DNA of 64,000 bases, taken from NCBI RefSeq assembly GCF_008727875.1, contig NZ_VTWS01000001.1:496001-560000 (forward strand), written 5' to 3'. A program made the translations under genes and the position numbers. This stretch comes from Larkinella humicola. Its GTDB lineage: Bacteria; Bacteroidota; Bacteroidia; Cytophagales; Spirosomataceae. Positions 35,757-43,791 of this stretch are shown here, piece by piece. The notes below the pieces were generated by a model. The model was not told the DNA's origin. It saw nothing but the letters and a program-made list of their open reading frames with translations, and ran no database searches. The first letter of the stretch is position 1. Every line of letters begins with the position of its first letter.

Positions 35757-35790
35757 CAATGGTCAATTGACGATGGTCAATTGACCATTG
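35757..35790. repeat. Inverted repeat of GGTCAATGGTCAATTG type
   Basis: CAATGGTCAATTG and CAATTGACCATTG form perfect 13-bp arms with an 8-bp spacer, with further TGGTCAA words alongside. It lies over the leader of the dCMP deaminase gene and shares the word TGACGATGG with the 56.5-kb element. Confidence 0.6.
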
Positions 35791-35832
35791 CCAATGGTTT
35801 CAGCCATAAACTTAAAACTATTTACCCGCTTG

Positions 35833-37176
35833 TCAAGCCGCATTTTCCATTTCCAGTCGCAGTTTTTTGGAAACCAGCCAATCCGGCTTGTGCGTAATAA
35901 CGCTGGCTTTGAGTTCATTAAGCATCGAATACAGACCAAAATACGTCCGGTTGATGTACAAACCGTGCTGCGAGCCACGGGCCACTTTCGAGTTTTTCAG
36001 TTCTTCAACCTGGGCCAGTTCTTCAGCAAACGCATACACGGTGTCGAAATAGGAATTATCCCCAAAATCAAAGGTCTGTTTCTCAAACGGTTTTCCGAGC
36101 AAAACGATCATTTTCTTAAACAGATCGACAAAAAAGGCCTGCTCTTTCGGCGAATCTTCGGGAACGATAAACTCCAGGTTGCGGAAGGTTTCCAGGGTGG
36201 CTTCCTCGTCGTCGAGCATGTCGAAGTTGATCAGCCGGAAGTAATTGTCGTAAAAGAACTCGGAAATGACTTTCACACAGCCGAAGTCGATGACGCCCAT
36301 CGTGCCGTCGGCGCGCATCAGGAAGTTACCGGGGTGCGGATCGGCGTGTACCTGCTTGAGGTCGTGAATCTGGAAATTGTAAAAATCCCACAACGCCTGC
36401 CCGATGCGGTCCCGGATTTCCTGCGACGGATTGGTTTTCAGAAAGTCCTTCATGTGAAAACCGTCCAGCCAGTCCATCGTCAGAATGCGCTTGCTCGACA
36501 GATCGGAGTAGTATTTCGGAAAAACGAGGTTCGGAATCGACGAACATTGCTCCGAAATGTACATCGAGCGTTTCAGTTCGAGTTCATAATCAGTCTCTTC
36601 CAGCAATTTGGACTCCACCTCCCCCATGTACCGGTTGATGTCCTTCTCGTTCAGGTTCAGCAGCCGGATCGCCAGCGGTTTGGCAATTCGCAAATCGGAA
36701 CTGACGCTGTCGGCTACGCCCGGATACTGCACCTTTACCGCCAGTTTCCGGTCGTCTTTCCAGGCCAGATGCACCTGCCCGATGGAAGCCGCATTGACCG
36801 CTTCCATCTCGAACCGGTCGTAAATCTGCTGGGGCGATTTCCCGAAATACGTTCGGAACATCTTGACCACCAGCGGCCCTGACAAGGGCGGTGCCGAATA
36901 CTGCGACATGGCAAACTGATCGACGTAGGCCCGCGGCAGGATGTTGCGGTCCATGCTTAGCATCTGCGCCATTTTCAGCGCACTGCCTTTCAGTTCACTC
37001 AGGGCATTGTAAATATCCGTCGCATTGTCCTGATGCAGTTCCTCCTTCGTCAGGCTGGGGTCGAGCAACTTTTTCCCGTAATGCTTCAAATAATTCCCGC
37101 CGACTTTCACACCCGCTTTCACAAACTGGCTGGCCCGGGCAACTTTGGTGGTCGGGATATGGTTTTGCGTTTTCAT
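35833..37176 (-). CDS. ABC1/UbiB (AarF) family atypical kinase
   Basis: 447 residues. Opening helices carry the KxGQ-related segment seen as LKGSALKMAQMLSMD, an ABC1 hallmark; the ATP site contains LAVKVQYPGV (Lys) and the catalytic-like HADPHPGNFL and GVIDFGC (DFG-like) motifs. Relatives in bacteria and mitochondria support ubiquinone synthesis, but this phylum makes menaquinone, so the substrate is unclear. It follows the TetR-type gene in the same direction; the pair recurs in Bacteroidota (from memory). Confidence 0.9.
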   Translation of the reverse strand: MKTQNHIPTTKVARASQFVKAGVKVGGNYLKHYGKKLLDPSLTKEELHQDNATDIYNALSELKGSALKMAQMLSMDRNILPRAYVDQFAMSQYSAPPLSGPLVVKMFRTYFGKSPQQIYDRFEMEAVNAASIGQVHLAWKDDRKLAVKVQYPGVADSVSSDLRIAKPLAIRLLNLNEKDINRYMGEVESKLLEETDYELELKRSMYISEQCSSIPNLVFPKYYSDLSSKRILTMDWLDGFHMKDFLKTNPSQEIRDRIGQALWDFYNFQIHDLKQVHADPHPGNFLMRADGTMGVIDFGCVKVISEFFYDNYFRLINFDMLDDEEATLETFRNLEFIVPEDSPKEQAFFVDLFKKMIVLLGKPFEKQTFDFGDNSYFDTVYAFAEELAQVEELKNSKVARGSQHGLYINRTYFGLYSMLNELKASVITHKPDWLVSKKLRLEMENAA

Positions 37177-37180
37177 GTTG

Positions 37181-37257
37181 GGAATGATGGATTATGAATG
37201 ATGAACGATGAATGGTTTGTCATATTCAACCATCGTTCATCATCCATCATTCATCAT
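37181..37257. repeat. Imperfect inverted repeat of ATGATGAA words
   Basis: Left-hand ATGAATGATGAACGATGAA words face right-hand TTCATCATCCATCATTCATC words around a short centre. The stop codon of the TetR-type gene lies inside the right arm. Confidence 0.55.
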
Positions 37258-37922
37258 TTATTTTGATAGATGAACTTCGCCAGGTCGAACAACGAATCCA
37301 GCGGGGAGCGGCCGATCAGATCGAAGGCGGTATTGACCGATTTTTCGATGGCGGTATCGGTTTTTTCAAAATTCTTGCTGACGTCATTGACCCAGAAATG
37401 CAGGATGAACAGGGTTTGGGTCCACAGCCCGTCGGCGTAGCGGTCGGACAGGAAAGGCCGGGGTTCGACCTCCTTGCTTTCCCGGCCTTCCGCCAGCAAA
37501 TCCCGAGCGTAGTCGTAGTAGGCATCCTTGAAGAGTTGCAAGACCCGGGCCGACGGTTTTCCCATCCGGGCTTTGGCCATGGGCGACAGATTGGTGGTGG
37601 ACGGGCGCAGTTGGTGGTAGCTGAACACCACAAAACTGCGCTGGGCTTTCAACACCTCCACCCACGTATAATAGAACGCGAGGAGCTTTTCGCGGACCGA
37701 ATACGTCTGATAAATCGGGTCGCCTTCGACGGTTTGCTGAGCCTGTTTGAAAAAGGCCAGCCAGACATCCGCTTCAATCGACTCGAACGAAGTGTACTCC
37801 TCATAGAAGTCCGCTTCTGAAATTTTCAGCTTCTTCGCAAATTGAAAAACGCTCGGTGGTGGGGTTCCGTTTTCAAGCACATAGTCGGTATAGGCTTTAC
37901 GGATTTTTTCCTGTTTTTCCAT
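37254..37922 (-). CDS. TetR-family-like regulator
   Basis: 222 residues. The N-terminal 55 residues fit a TetR-type three-helix DNA-binding domain (MEKQEKIRKAYTDYVLENG, then FQFAKKLKISEADFYEEYTSFE), although the tyrosine-rich recognition helix is unusual. The rest is all-helical and matches a ligand/dimer domain. The ABC1 kinase gene follows 77 bp downstream in the same direction, separated by an inverted repeat, and is its likely functional partner (inference). Confidence 0.8.
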   Translation of the reverse strand: MEKQEKIRKAYTDYVLENGTPPPSVFQFAKKLKISEADFYEEYTSFESIEADVWLAFFKQAQQTVEGDPIYQTYSVREKLLAFYYTWVEVLKAQRSFVVFSYHQLRPSTTNLSPMAKARMGKPSARVLQLFKDAYYDYARDLLAEGRESKEVEPRPFLSDRYADGLWTQTLFILHFWVNDVSKNFEKTDTAIEKSVNTAFDLIGRSPLDSLFDLAKFIYQNK

Positions 37923-37953
37923 ACCTGACGAACGCAGTGTGCAGCAAAAAAGT

Positions 37954-38445
37954 TTAGCTTTTCATGTTCACAAATTGCAAAGATATTTCCAGCTCTGCCC
38001 GGCGCAACATGCCGATGACGGCCTGCAGATCGTCGATTTTTTTGCTGCTCACCCGCACCTGATCATCCATAGCCTGCGCGGTCAGTTTCGGAAAGCTTTC
38101 CTTGATCAGTTTCAGGATTTTGCGTTGCTGGTCTTTGTCGAGCCCCTGCCGGACTTTGAGTTCGTGCCGCAGGCGGTTTCCCGACTGGTGGGGCTCGGCC
38201 GTAAAGTCCAGACTCCGCCCATCGACCCCTTGTTTGATCACGCGCGTCAGCAGAATATCCTCCACCGATTTCAGGCTCATGTCGTTGTCGGTATCGATCT
38301 TCACCGTGAAATCCTTCTTATTGAGTTCCACGCTGGTTTTGCTGTTCCGCAAGTCATACCGGTTCGCTATCTCCTTGATAGCGACATTGATAGCATTATC
38401 TAACGTTTGCAAATCAACTTTACTGACAATATCGAAAGAGGCCAT
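37954..38445 (-). CDS. YajQ family cyclic-di-GMP-binding protein
   Basis: 163 residues from MASFDIVSKVDLQTLDNAIN, exactly the family length and start; an upstream ATG would add 11 unrelated residues. Two ferredoxin-like folds. Relatives bind cyclic-di-GMP and affect transcription or bind nucleic acid. It stands alone, divergent from the SDR gene, and shares with it a region containing a perfect 14-bp inverted repeat. Confidence 0.93.
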   Translation of the reverse strand: MASFDIVSKVDLQTLDNAINVAIKEIANRYDLRNSKTSVELNKKDFTVKIDTDNDMSLKSVEDILLTRVIKQGVDGRSLDFTAEPHQSGNRLRHELKVRQGLDKDQQRKILKLIKESFPKLTAQAMDDQVRVSSKKIDDLQAVIGMLRRAELEISLQFVNMKS

Positions 38446-38487
38446 ACTACATCGGGTTGGTAATGAATACGTAAACAAATGGTTTCA

Positions 38488-38495
38488 CAAAAGTA
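38488..38495 (-). promoter_or_regulatory. -7 box of the yajQ-family gene
   Basis: Minus-strand TACTTTTG, consensus, about 43 bp before the start codon. No clear -33 element. Confidence 0.45.
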
Positions 38496-38496
38496 A

Positions 38497-38539
38497 GCGG
38501 TTTTCCGGGCCGAAGCACACATTCAGCCCGGAAAACCGC
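38497..38539. repeat. Perfect 14-bp inverted repeat in a divergent promoter region
   Basis: GCGGTTTTCCGGGC, 15-base loop, GCCCGGAAAACCGC. It sits between the divergent -7 boxes of the yajQ-family and SDR genes, so it may be an operator. Confidence 0.6.
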
Positions 38540-38598
38540 CTTTCGGTGACCAAACTATTCCCGCCCTGTTGTAGCTTTGGGTGCTAATTCATCCTGAA

Positions 38599-39375
38599 AT
38601 GATGCAAAAAAGAACCGTTCTGATTACCGGAAGCACCAGCGGCATTGGCCTTTCCATTGCCACAGCCTTTGCCCAGCAGGGCTACAACCTGATTCTAAAC
38701 GGGTTGGAAGCCAACGGACCCCAATTGGCGGAAAACCTGGCGTCAACCCACCGCATCGACGCGATCTTTGATCCGGCCAACATGCTGGACCCGGCCGCCC
38801 TGCGGGCGATGGTCAGCCGGGCCGGGGAAAAATTTGGAGGAATCGATGTTCTGGTCAACAACGCCGGGATTCAGTACGTCTCACCGATCGACGCGTTTCC
38901 GGAAGACCGATGGGATGCCATTCTCGGTGTGAACCTGACGTCGGCCTTTCACCTGACGAAAGCCGTCTGGCCATTCATGAAACAGCAGCAATTCGGCCGG
39001 ATCATCAACATCGCGTCGGCCCACGGTCTGGTGGCATCCGAATACAAAAGTGCTTATGTCGCGGCCAAACACGGGTTGATTGGCTTTACCAAAACCATCG
39101 CCCTCGAAGGGGCTTCCTGCGGCATCACCGCCAACGCCATCTGCCCCGGCTACGTCAAAACCGCCCTCGTAGACAAGCAGATTGCCGACCAGGCCCGAAC
39201 GCACCAGCTTTCGGAGAAAGACGTGATCGAAAAGGTATTGCTGGCCAAACAAGCTCTCAAACAGTTCATTCCTGCCGAATCCATTGCCGCGCTTTGCCTG
39301 TTTCTGGCATCCGAAAGTGCGCGTACCTTAACCGGGGCGGCTCTGCCCATCGACGGCGGCTGGACGGCTCAGTGA
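38599..39375 (+). CDS. Short-chain dehydrogenase, probable 3-hydroxybutyrate dehydrogenase
   Basis: 258 residues from the ATG-ATG pair; the frame also opens at a GTG six codons upstream. TGSTSGIG binds NAD, NNAG follows, and the catalytic Ser-Tyr-Lys triad sits in SAHG...YVAAKHG. The substrate-loop and C-terminal ALPIDGGWTAQ ending match bacterial 3-hydroxybutyrate dehydrogenases, which interconvert 3-hydroxybutyrate and acetoacetate. Length and motifs favour that, but other SDR substrates cannot be ruled out. A TAGCTTTG box lies 20 bp before the ATG. Confidence 0.82.
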   Translation: MMQKRTVLITGSTSGIGLSIATAFAQQGYNLILNGLEANGPQLAENLASTHRIDAIFDPANMLDPAALRAMVSRAGEKFGGIDVLVNNAGIQYVSPIDAFPEDRWDAILGVNLTSAFHLTKAVWPFMKQQQFGRIINIASAHGLVASEYKSAYVAAKHGLIGFTKTIALEGASCGITANAICPGYVKTALVDKQIADQARTHQLSEKDVIEKVLLAKQALKQFIPAESIAALCLFLASESARTLTGAALPIDGGWTAQ

Positions 39376-39439
39376 TCGGTTGCTTCACGCTGATTCCTCA
39401 AGCAGTTTGCAGGAATTACTTAAGAAAAAGTCACTATAG

Positions 39440-39471
39440 TTTGCTTGTCTATGCAAACCGTTTTACTTTTG
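39440..39471 (+). promoter_or_regulatory. Promoter of the T9SS cargo gene
   Basis: TTTG, 20 bp, TACTTTTG, a full match to the phylum consensus, with a predicted leader of about 22 nt. Confidence 0.7.
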
Positions 39472-39499
39472 GGATCGATCTATTAATCAAGACTTTCCC

Positions 39500-40765
39500 G
39501 TGAAAACAATCATTTACTTTTTCGTTTTATTGGTTACATTTTTACCAAAATCCGGCTTTACACAATGTGCGCCCCCAGCTCCCTCCTGCTCGGGCTGTGT
39601 AGCCTTAACCACCGGTAATCAAACACTGGCCAGCGGTACGTACTGCATTACCACCGCCATTTCGAACCTGACCATTCCAAGCGGAGCTGTTGTCTGCATG
39701 AGTGGCGGTTCTCTCACCAATTCCAACCTGAACGGAGGCACCTTGATTTACAATTCCGGAAGCCTCTCCAATCTCAACTCCAACTCGGGGGATATTAGGG
39801 TGCAGGGCACCCTTTCCAACCCCTCCAATACCAGTTTTAACAACGTTCGGGTCATCGTTGAAAACGGAGGGGTCTTGAACATGACCTCGCTGGACATCAA
39901 CAGCAGTCTGGTGGTCGATGGGGGAACGGTCAATGTAACGAATCTGACGCGGGTCAACAGCAGCGGCAGCATTTGCCTGGCCAATATGGGCCAGATCCAC
40001 ACCCAGTATTTCCAGAATAATGGAACCAATCGTACCACCGCCCAGACATCCAAAGGCTGCCTGTCGATTGCTCAACCCCAGAACGGGCAAACCTTTCTGA
40101 ACAATCCCCTGACCACCTCCCCGGATGTGCTGGTCTGTCTCCCCGGCACCTATACCCCCTCCAATTTGGGTTCGGCCACAGTGTCCACCAATTGCACGGA
40201 TTGCACCACCGCCATGCCCGTCACCTATGCCTACTTCCGCGCCCAGCCGCTGGAAACCGGGGTTCGGCTGGAGTGGCAAACGACCAGCGAGTTGAATCAC
40301 CGGTTTTTTATCATTGAACGATCCTTGAACGCTCTTGATTTTTCACCCGTCAGTGGCGAGGTCATCGATCCGTTTGGAACGCAAAATGGCCGGAAAATCT
40401 ACCGGTACACCGATTTGGGCGCCAGGTCGGAAACCTATTACTACCGTCTGAAACAGATCGATACGGATGGAACAATGGCGTATTCAAAAATCCTGGCCGT
40501 CAGCCTGGGAGAGCAAACGACCGCAGTTCGTTTGTTCCCGAATCCCGTGGTCAATCAGTTGACCATCGCATTTGAAACCGCCGAAACCGGGATCATTGAC
40601 ATCGAAGTGGCCGACCTGAGCGGAAAACAATGGCTCAGCCAGAGTGGGAACAAAACCGAAAAAAGCCACAACCAGACGCTTCAGGTGCAGTCATTGCCCA
40701 AAGGATTCTATCTGGTCACCATCCGGCTGGGCAACCGGTATTTTATTCGCAAAGTGCTGAAATAA
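39500..40765 (+). CDS. Secreted protein with type IX secretion (T9SS type A) sorting domain
   Basis: 421 residues. A signal peptide (about 1-21, cleavage after GFTQ) is followed by an Asn/Gly/Ser-rich segment (about 45-200) built of short repeated strands like a beta-helix, a fibronectin-like domain with VRLEWQTTSELNHRFFIIERS (about 245-335), and a C-terminal sorting domain (about 345-421) containing LFPNPVVNQLTI and ending KGFYLVTIRLGNRYFIRKVLK-type residues. The cargo is exported through the Sec system and the type IX pathway and anchored or released at the surface. Its function is unknown; the adhesive beta-helix suggests adhesion. The Cys-rich opening (CAPPAPSCSGC) is unusual. Confidence 0.87.
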   Translation: MKTIIYFFVLLVTFLPKSGFTQCAPPAPSCSGCVALTTGNQTLASGTYCITTAISNLTIPSGAVVCMSGGSLTNSNLNGGTLIYNSGSLSNLNSNSGDIRVQGTLSNPSNTSFNNVRVIVENGGVLNMTSLDINSSLVVDGGTVNVTNLTRVNSSGSICLANMGQIHTQYFQNNGTNRTTAQTSKGCLSIAQPQNGQTFLNNPLTTSPDVLVCLPGTYTPSNLGSATVSTNCTDCTTAMPVTYAYFRAQPLETGVRLEWQTTSELNHRFFIIERSLNALDFSPVSGEVIDPFGTQNGRKIYRYTDLGARSETYYYRLKQIDTDGTMAYSKILAVSLGEQTTAVRLFPNPVVNQLTIAFETAETGIIDIEVADLSGKQWLSQSGNKTEKSHNQTLQVQSLPKGFYLVTIRLGNRYFIRKVLK

Positions 40766-40835
40766 CGCGAACTATGAGATGATGATGCCTAACAATTGTT
40801 TAAGAAGTTGTTTGAGTGAAGGCCGGAGGCCTTTC

Positions 40836-40955
40836 CTGTCAATAGTCAATAGCATCCATCAGCTCGTGGTAGCTCCGGAGGAGCGGTCTAAAAACATCTT
40901 CGGACCGCTCCTCCGGAGCTACCACGAGCTGATGGATGCTATTGACTATTGACAG
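40836..40955. repeat. Perfect 53-bp inverted repeat (cruciform)
   Basis: Arms 40836-40888 and 40903-40955 are exact reverse complements, separated by a 14-base loop. Each arm starts with a doubled GTCAATA word and contains the smaller palindrome GCTCCGGAGGAGC. It fills most of the 313-bp convergent gap between the T9SS cargo gene and comEC; no gene is seen there. Confidence 0.9.
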
Positions 40956-41078
40956 ACCGCCCTTCCAGGGCTCTCCTCGGGTAACTCGAACAGCTTGTAA
41001 GTGCCAGCGGCACGTAATGTTACTAGCAAATCGCCCCCTCCGGAGTCAATAATCTCAGGGTTTTCGTTGAAATAACTC

Positions 41079-43172
41079 TTAAAAGGTCGCCAGATACGCG
41101 CCTTGCTGACGGACTGAATGACACGGAATGCCCATTTTTCGGGCGTCCGACAGCAACCGGTCCGTCAGCGGGGTTTTGTTGGAATCGTCGAAAATCAAAT
41201 GCCGGGCGGCCACCCGACCTTTCAGTTGGCTCCACGATTGCAGCGCATTCCGGCTGATGACGACGTAATCGATCACGGCAGGCAATCGCCAGCCTTTCCG
41301 GGCAGGCAACCGATTGATGATCAGCACACTTTTTCCCTGCCAGTGCACCAGCGTGATGGCCCGGTTCTGAAACAGCGGCACTCCGGGGTTCGTTTGCCCC
41401 GGGTGCGCATACGTAATTCGGTCGACGCCCAGGCTGTCCCAGGTATTCCGGATATAAAACGTCACTTCCCGGCTTTTGTCCGACAGCGAATCCCGGCTCA
41501 GCAAAACCGCCCTGTTGCCCTCTACGAAACTGATCGCCGACTGATGCGGAACGAAATGAACCAGCAACAGCCGCTGCTTTTTTCGCTGGAGTGTCGTCAT
41601 GCCAACCGACCCGGTCAGCAAAGCCGCACTGATGGCCAGCCACCAGCCGAATCGTTTTTCCCGGAACAACAGAAAAGCCGCTCCGAACAGAATGATGGAA
41701 TACAAAAGTACCAGTTCAAACCCGCTGGCCATGAGCGGCTTCAGGCTGGAATACGGTAGCCACTCCGTCCGGAGGATACACTGATTCAGGAACCACATCG
41801 AGGCAAACAGTGCTTTTCCGACCAGCAAACCCAGATACGGAATCCAGCCCACGACCAGTAACCCCATTGCCAGAATCAAAACCAGGGACGAAACCGGAAT
41901 CACCAGCGGATTGGCTAACCAGAAGTAGGTGGGAAACTGGTGGAAATAATACACGCCCAGCGGAAAGGTAATCACTTGCGCCACCAGCGACATGGCCGTC
42001 ACTTTCCATAGCTTATCAATTAGCCAGAATCGAAATGTCAGGCTCTGGTACAGGCTTTCGTACCAGAGAGTCAGGCCACCAACGGCCAGGTACGACAATT
42101 GAAAACCCGCTGTCGTCAACGCATAGGGATCAAGCAGTAAAATCAGAAAAGCGGATGCCGCCAGCGTATTCAGGGGGCTATTGACACGTCCCAGGGTTTG
42201 ACCGATGAGCAGCAAGGTAAACATAAACGCCGACCGCAAAACCGGGGCGGAAAAACCAGTCATCAAGGCGTAAAACCAGAGCAAACCCAGCATGATGACC
42301 GCGAAGACGTACTTCCCGCCCTTTCGTCGCTTCAAAAAACCCAGCACAAAGCTGACCGCAGCAAACAAAACTCCTACGTGTAGCCCCGAAACGGACAGGA
42401 CATGCACGGCTCCAGCTGCCGAATAGGCTTGCTGAAGTTCGGGGTCGATGCCGTCGCGAACGCCCAAAATCATCGCTTTCACAATGGCAAATTCCGGGCC
42501 GCCCCCCAGATGGCTGGTAAAAACGCTGTCGGCCCATTCATTCATTTTATATGCTTGTGCAGCCAACTGATTTGAGGGATGATAACCCAACATCACTCGA
42601 TCCTTCGGACGAAGATACTGCTGGTGGTAGATTCCCCGGTTGGCCAGGTGCCGTTGGTAGTTAAACTCGCCGGGGTTTAGGGGCGGGTCAATCGTCCGGT
42701 GTGCGCCCCGAACCAGCCAGACATCGCCGTAGCGCGGTTTTTGAGCCACGGTTTTATCGATGTAGACGATGAGACGTCCGGTTGCCGGTTGCCAGGTGCG
42801 GTCGGTCAGAACCTTCCGTACGTCCAGTTCCAGGCGAAAGGTTTTGGTGCGGTTTTCGGCCTGTGAGCCCACCACGGCTTCATACGCCCGAATAGGATGG
42901 CGGAGGTGAACCAGATTCGCAGGGTCGTTCAGCGGGGTGTGCAACGAAGTCACCAGCCAGCCCAGGGCACTCAGGGCCAGCCAGCCAGCCATGCCTTTGA
43001 GGACGGCATACGGTTTGTCTCTCACGAAAAACAGCATCACCAAACTCAGCAAACAGAGCATGAGCAAACCGGTGACGAGCCGGAGCGAATCCGGAAAAAA
43101 GAGACAGGCGATTATTCCGCTCATCAGCGCCACGACGTAGCGAACGAACGGAAAGGCGTTCCAGCGCAACAT
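41079..43172 (-). CDS. comEC: ComEC/Rec2 family DNA-uptake membrane channel
   Basis: 697 residues from the ATG giving MLRWNAFPFVRYVVALMSG, which overlaps the GNAT stop codon by one base (TGATG). An N-terminal helix pair and an OB-like periplasmic domain (about 55-215) precede the central competence domain with HVLSVSGLHVGVLFA and about eight membrane helices. The C-terminal lobe (about 520-697), usually a metallo-beta-lactamase-like nuclease, lacks any HxHxDH motif, so it probably has no nuclease activity. The protein moves single-stranded DNA across the inner membrane during natural transformation; other competence genes are not in the window. Confidence 0.92.
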   Translation of the reverse strand: MLRWNAFPFVRYVVALMSGIIACLFFPDSLRLVTGLLMLCLLSLVMLFFVRDKPYAVLKGMAGWLALSALGWLVTSLHTPLNDPANLVHLRHPIRAYEAVVGSQAENRTKTFRLELDVRKVLTDRTWQPATGRLIVYIDKTVAQKPRYGDVWLVRGAHRTIDPPLNPGEFNYQRHLANRGIYHQQYLRPKDRVMLGYHPSNQLAAQAYKMNEWADSVFTSHLGGGPEFAIVKAMILGVRDGIDPELQQAYSAAGAVHVLSVSGLHVGVLFAAVSFVLGFLKRRKGGKYVFAVIMLGLLWFYALMTGFSAPVLRSAFMFTLLLIGQTLGRVNSPLNTLAASAFLILLLDPYALTTAGFQLSYLAVGGLTLWYESLYQSLTFRFWLIDKLWKVTAMSLVAQVITFPLGVYYFHQFPTYFWLANPLVIPVSSLVLILAMGLLVVGWIPYLGLLVGKALFASMWFLNQCILRTEWLPYSSLKPLMASGFELVLLYSIILFGAAFLLFREKRFGWWLAISAALLTGSVGMTTLQRKKQRLLLVHFVPHQSAISFVEGNRAVLLSRDSLSDKSREVTFYIRNTWDSLGVDRITYAHPGQTNPGVPLFQNRAITLVHWQGKSVLIINRLPARKGWRLPAVIDYVVISRNALQSWSQLKGRVAARHLIFDDSNKTPLTDRLLSDARKMGIPCHSVRQQGAYLATF

Positions 43173-43621
43173 CAGGCCGGAAAGGACGAAGCGGGCAGCA
43201 CCATTTTGTAATGCTGAATGCCGCATTCTTCGAACATCGGGCCAACGGCTTTAAACCCAAACTTAGCGTACAGCGGCATGGCGGTGAGTTGGGCATTCAG
43301 GTAAATCGACTCGATGGGTTCCGGCTGCTGACTCAGTACATCGTCGAGAACCGTCCGGACCAACGCCTGGCCGACGCCTTTGCCCCGAAACGAAGCCAGA
43401 ACGGCAAATCGCTCCAGCTTTACACCGTTAGACGTCGTGCGCCAGCGGGCGGCTCCGCAGGGCGTACCGTCGCAGAAAGCCAGAAAATGGCGGCTGCTCG
43501 TTTCAAATTCATCATACTCATCTTCCGCCCGAACGTGTTGCTCTTTCACAAATACAGCCTCTCGAATGGCATATACTTGTTGCATTTCAGCCGGACGGAC
43601 AACCTGAATCACTTCAATCAT
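43172..43621 (-). CDS. GNAT family N-acetyltransferase
   Basis: 149 residues. Motif A, LERFAVLASFRGKGVGQALVRTVL, holds the acetyl-CoA pyrophosphate loop (R-G-K-G-V-G). The C-terminal strand LYAKFGFKAVGPMFEE is typical of the ElaA/YjcF type. The substrate is unknown. Its stop overlaps the comEC start by one base, so the two genes are co-translated, without an obvious functional link. Confidence 0.9.
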   Translation of the reverse strand: MIEVIQVVRPAEMQQVYAIREAVFVKEQHVRAEDEYDEFETSSRHFLAFCDGTPCGAARWRTTSNGVKLERFAVLASFRGKGVGQALVRTVLDDVLSQQPEPIESIYLNAQLTAMPLYAKFGFKAVGPMFEECGIQHYKMVLPASSFPA

Positions 43622-43643
43622 ACGGCAGGAAAGTTAGTCGGTT

Positions 43644-43790
43644 GACGGTATTCCGTTTATGGTTCTCGGCGGCTGACGCATTCTTACAATATCGAATCAT
43701 AAATACCGAATATTGAATAACGAAGAGACAAGCGTCAATCCCTGCGAGGAACCGCACCGAAGCCTGTAAACAGAAAACCGTAAACCGTTA
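43644..43790. repeat. Decayed composite repeat with GCTGACGC core
   Basis: Starts with a ACGGTATTCCGTTTATGG-like word, then the core GCTGACGCATTCTTAC (43672-43687), then a tandem ATTCAATATTCGG-type word on the opposite strand, and ends in ACCGTAAACCGTT. It shares its first half with the 53.5-kb element and the ATTCAATATTCG word with the TPR lipoprotein gene. No gene is present. Confidence 0.6.
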
Positions 43791-43791
43791 T

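Noticed and set aside
35788-36882. 364-codon plus-strand frame opposite the ABC1 kinase
   Set aside because: Antisense shadow; the minus-strand frame has HADPHPGNFL and DFG-like motifs.
37212-37820. 202-codon plus-strand frame opposite the TetR-type gene starting in repeat DNA
   Set aside because: Its N-terminus (QPSFIIHHSSFILID) is a translation of the inverted repeat and the rest is antisense.
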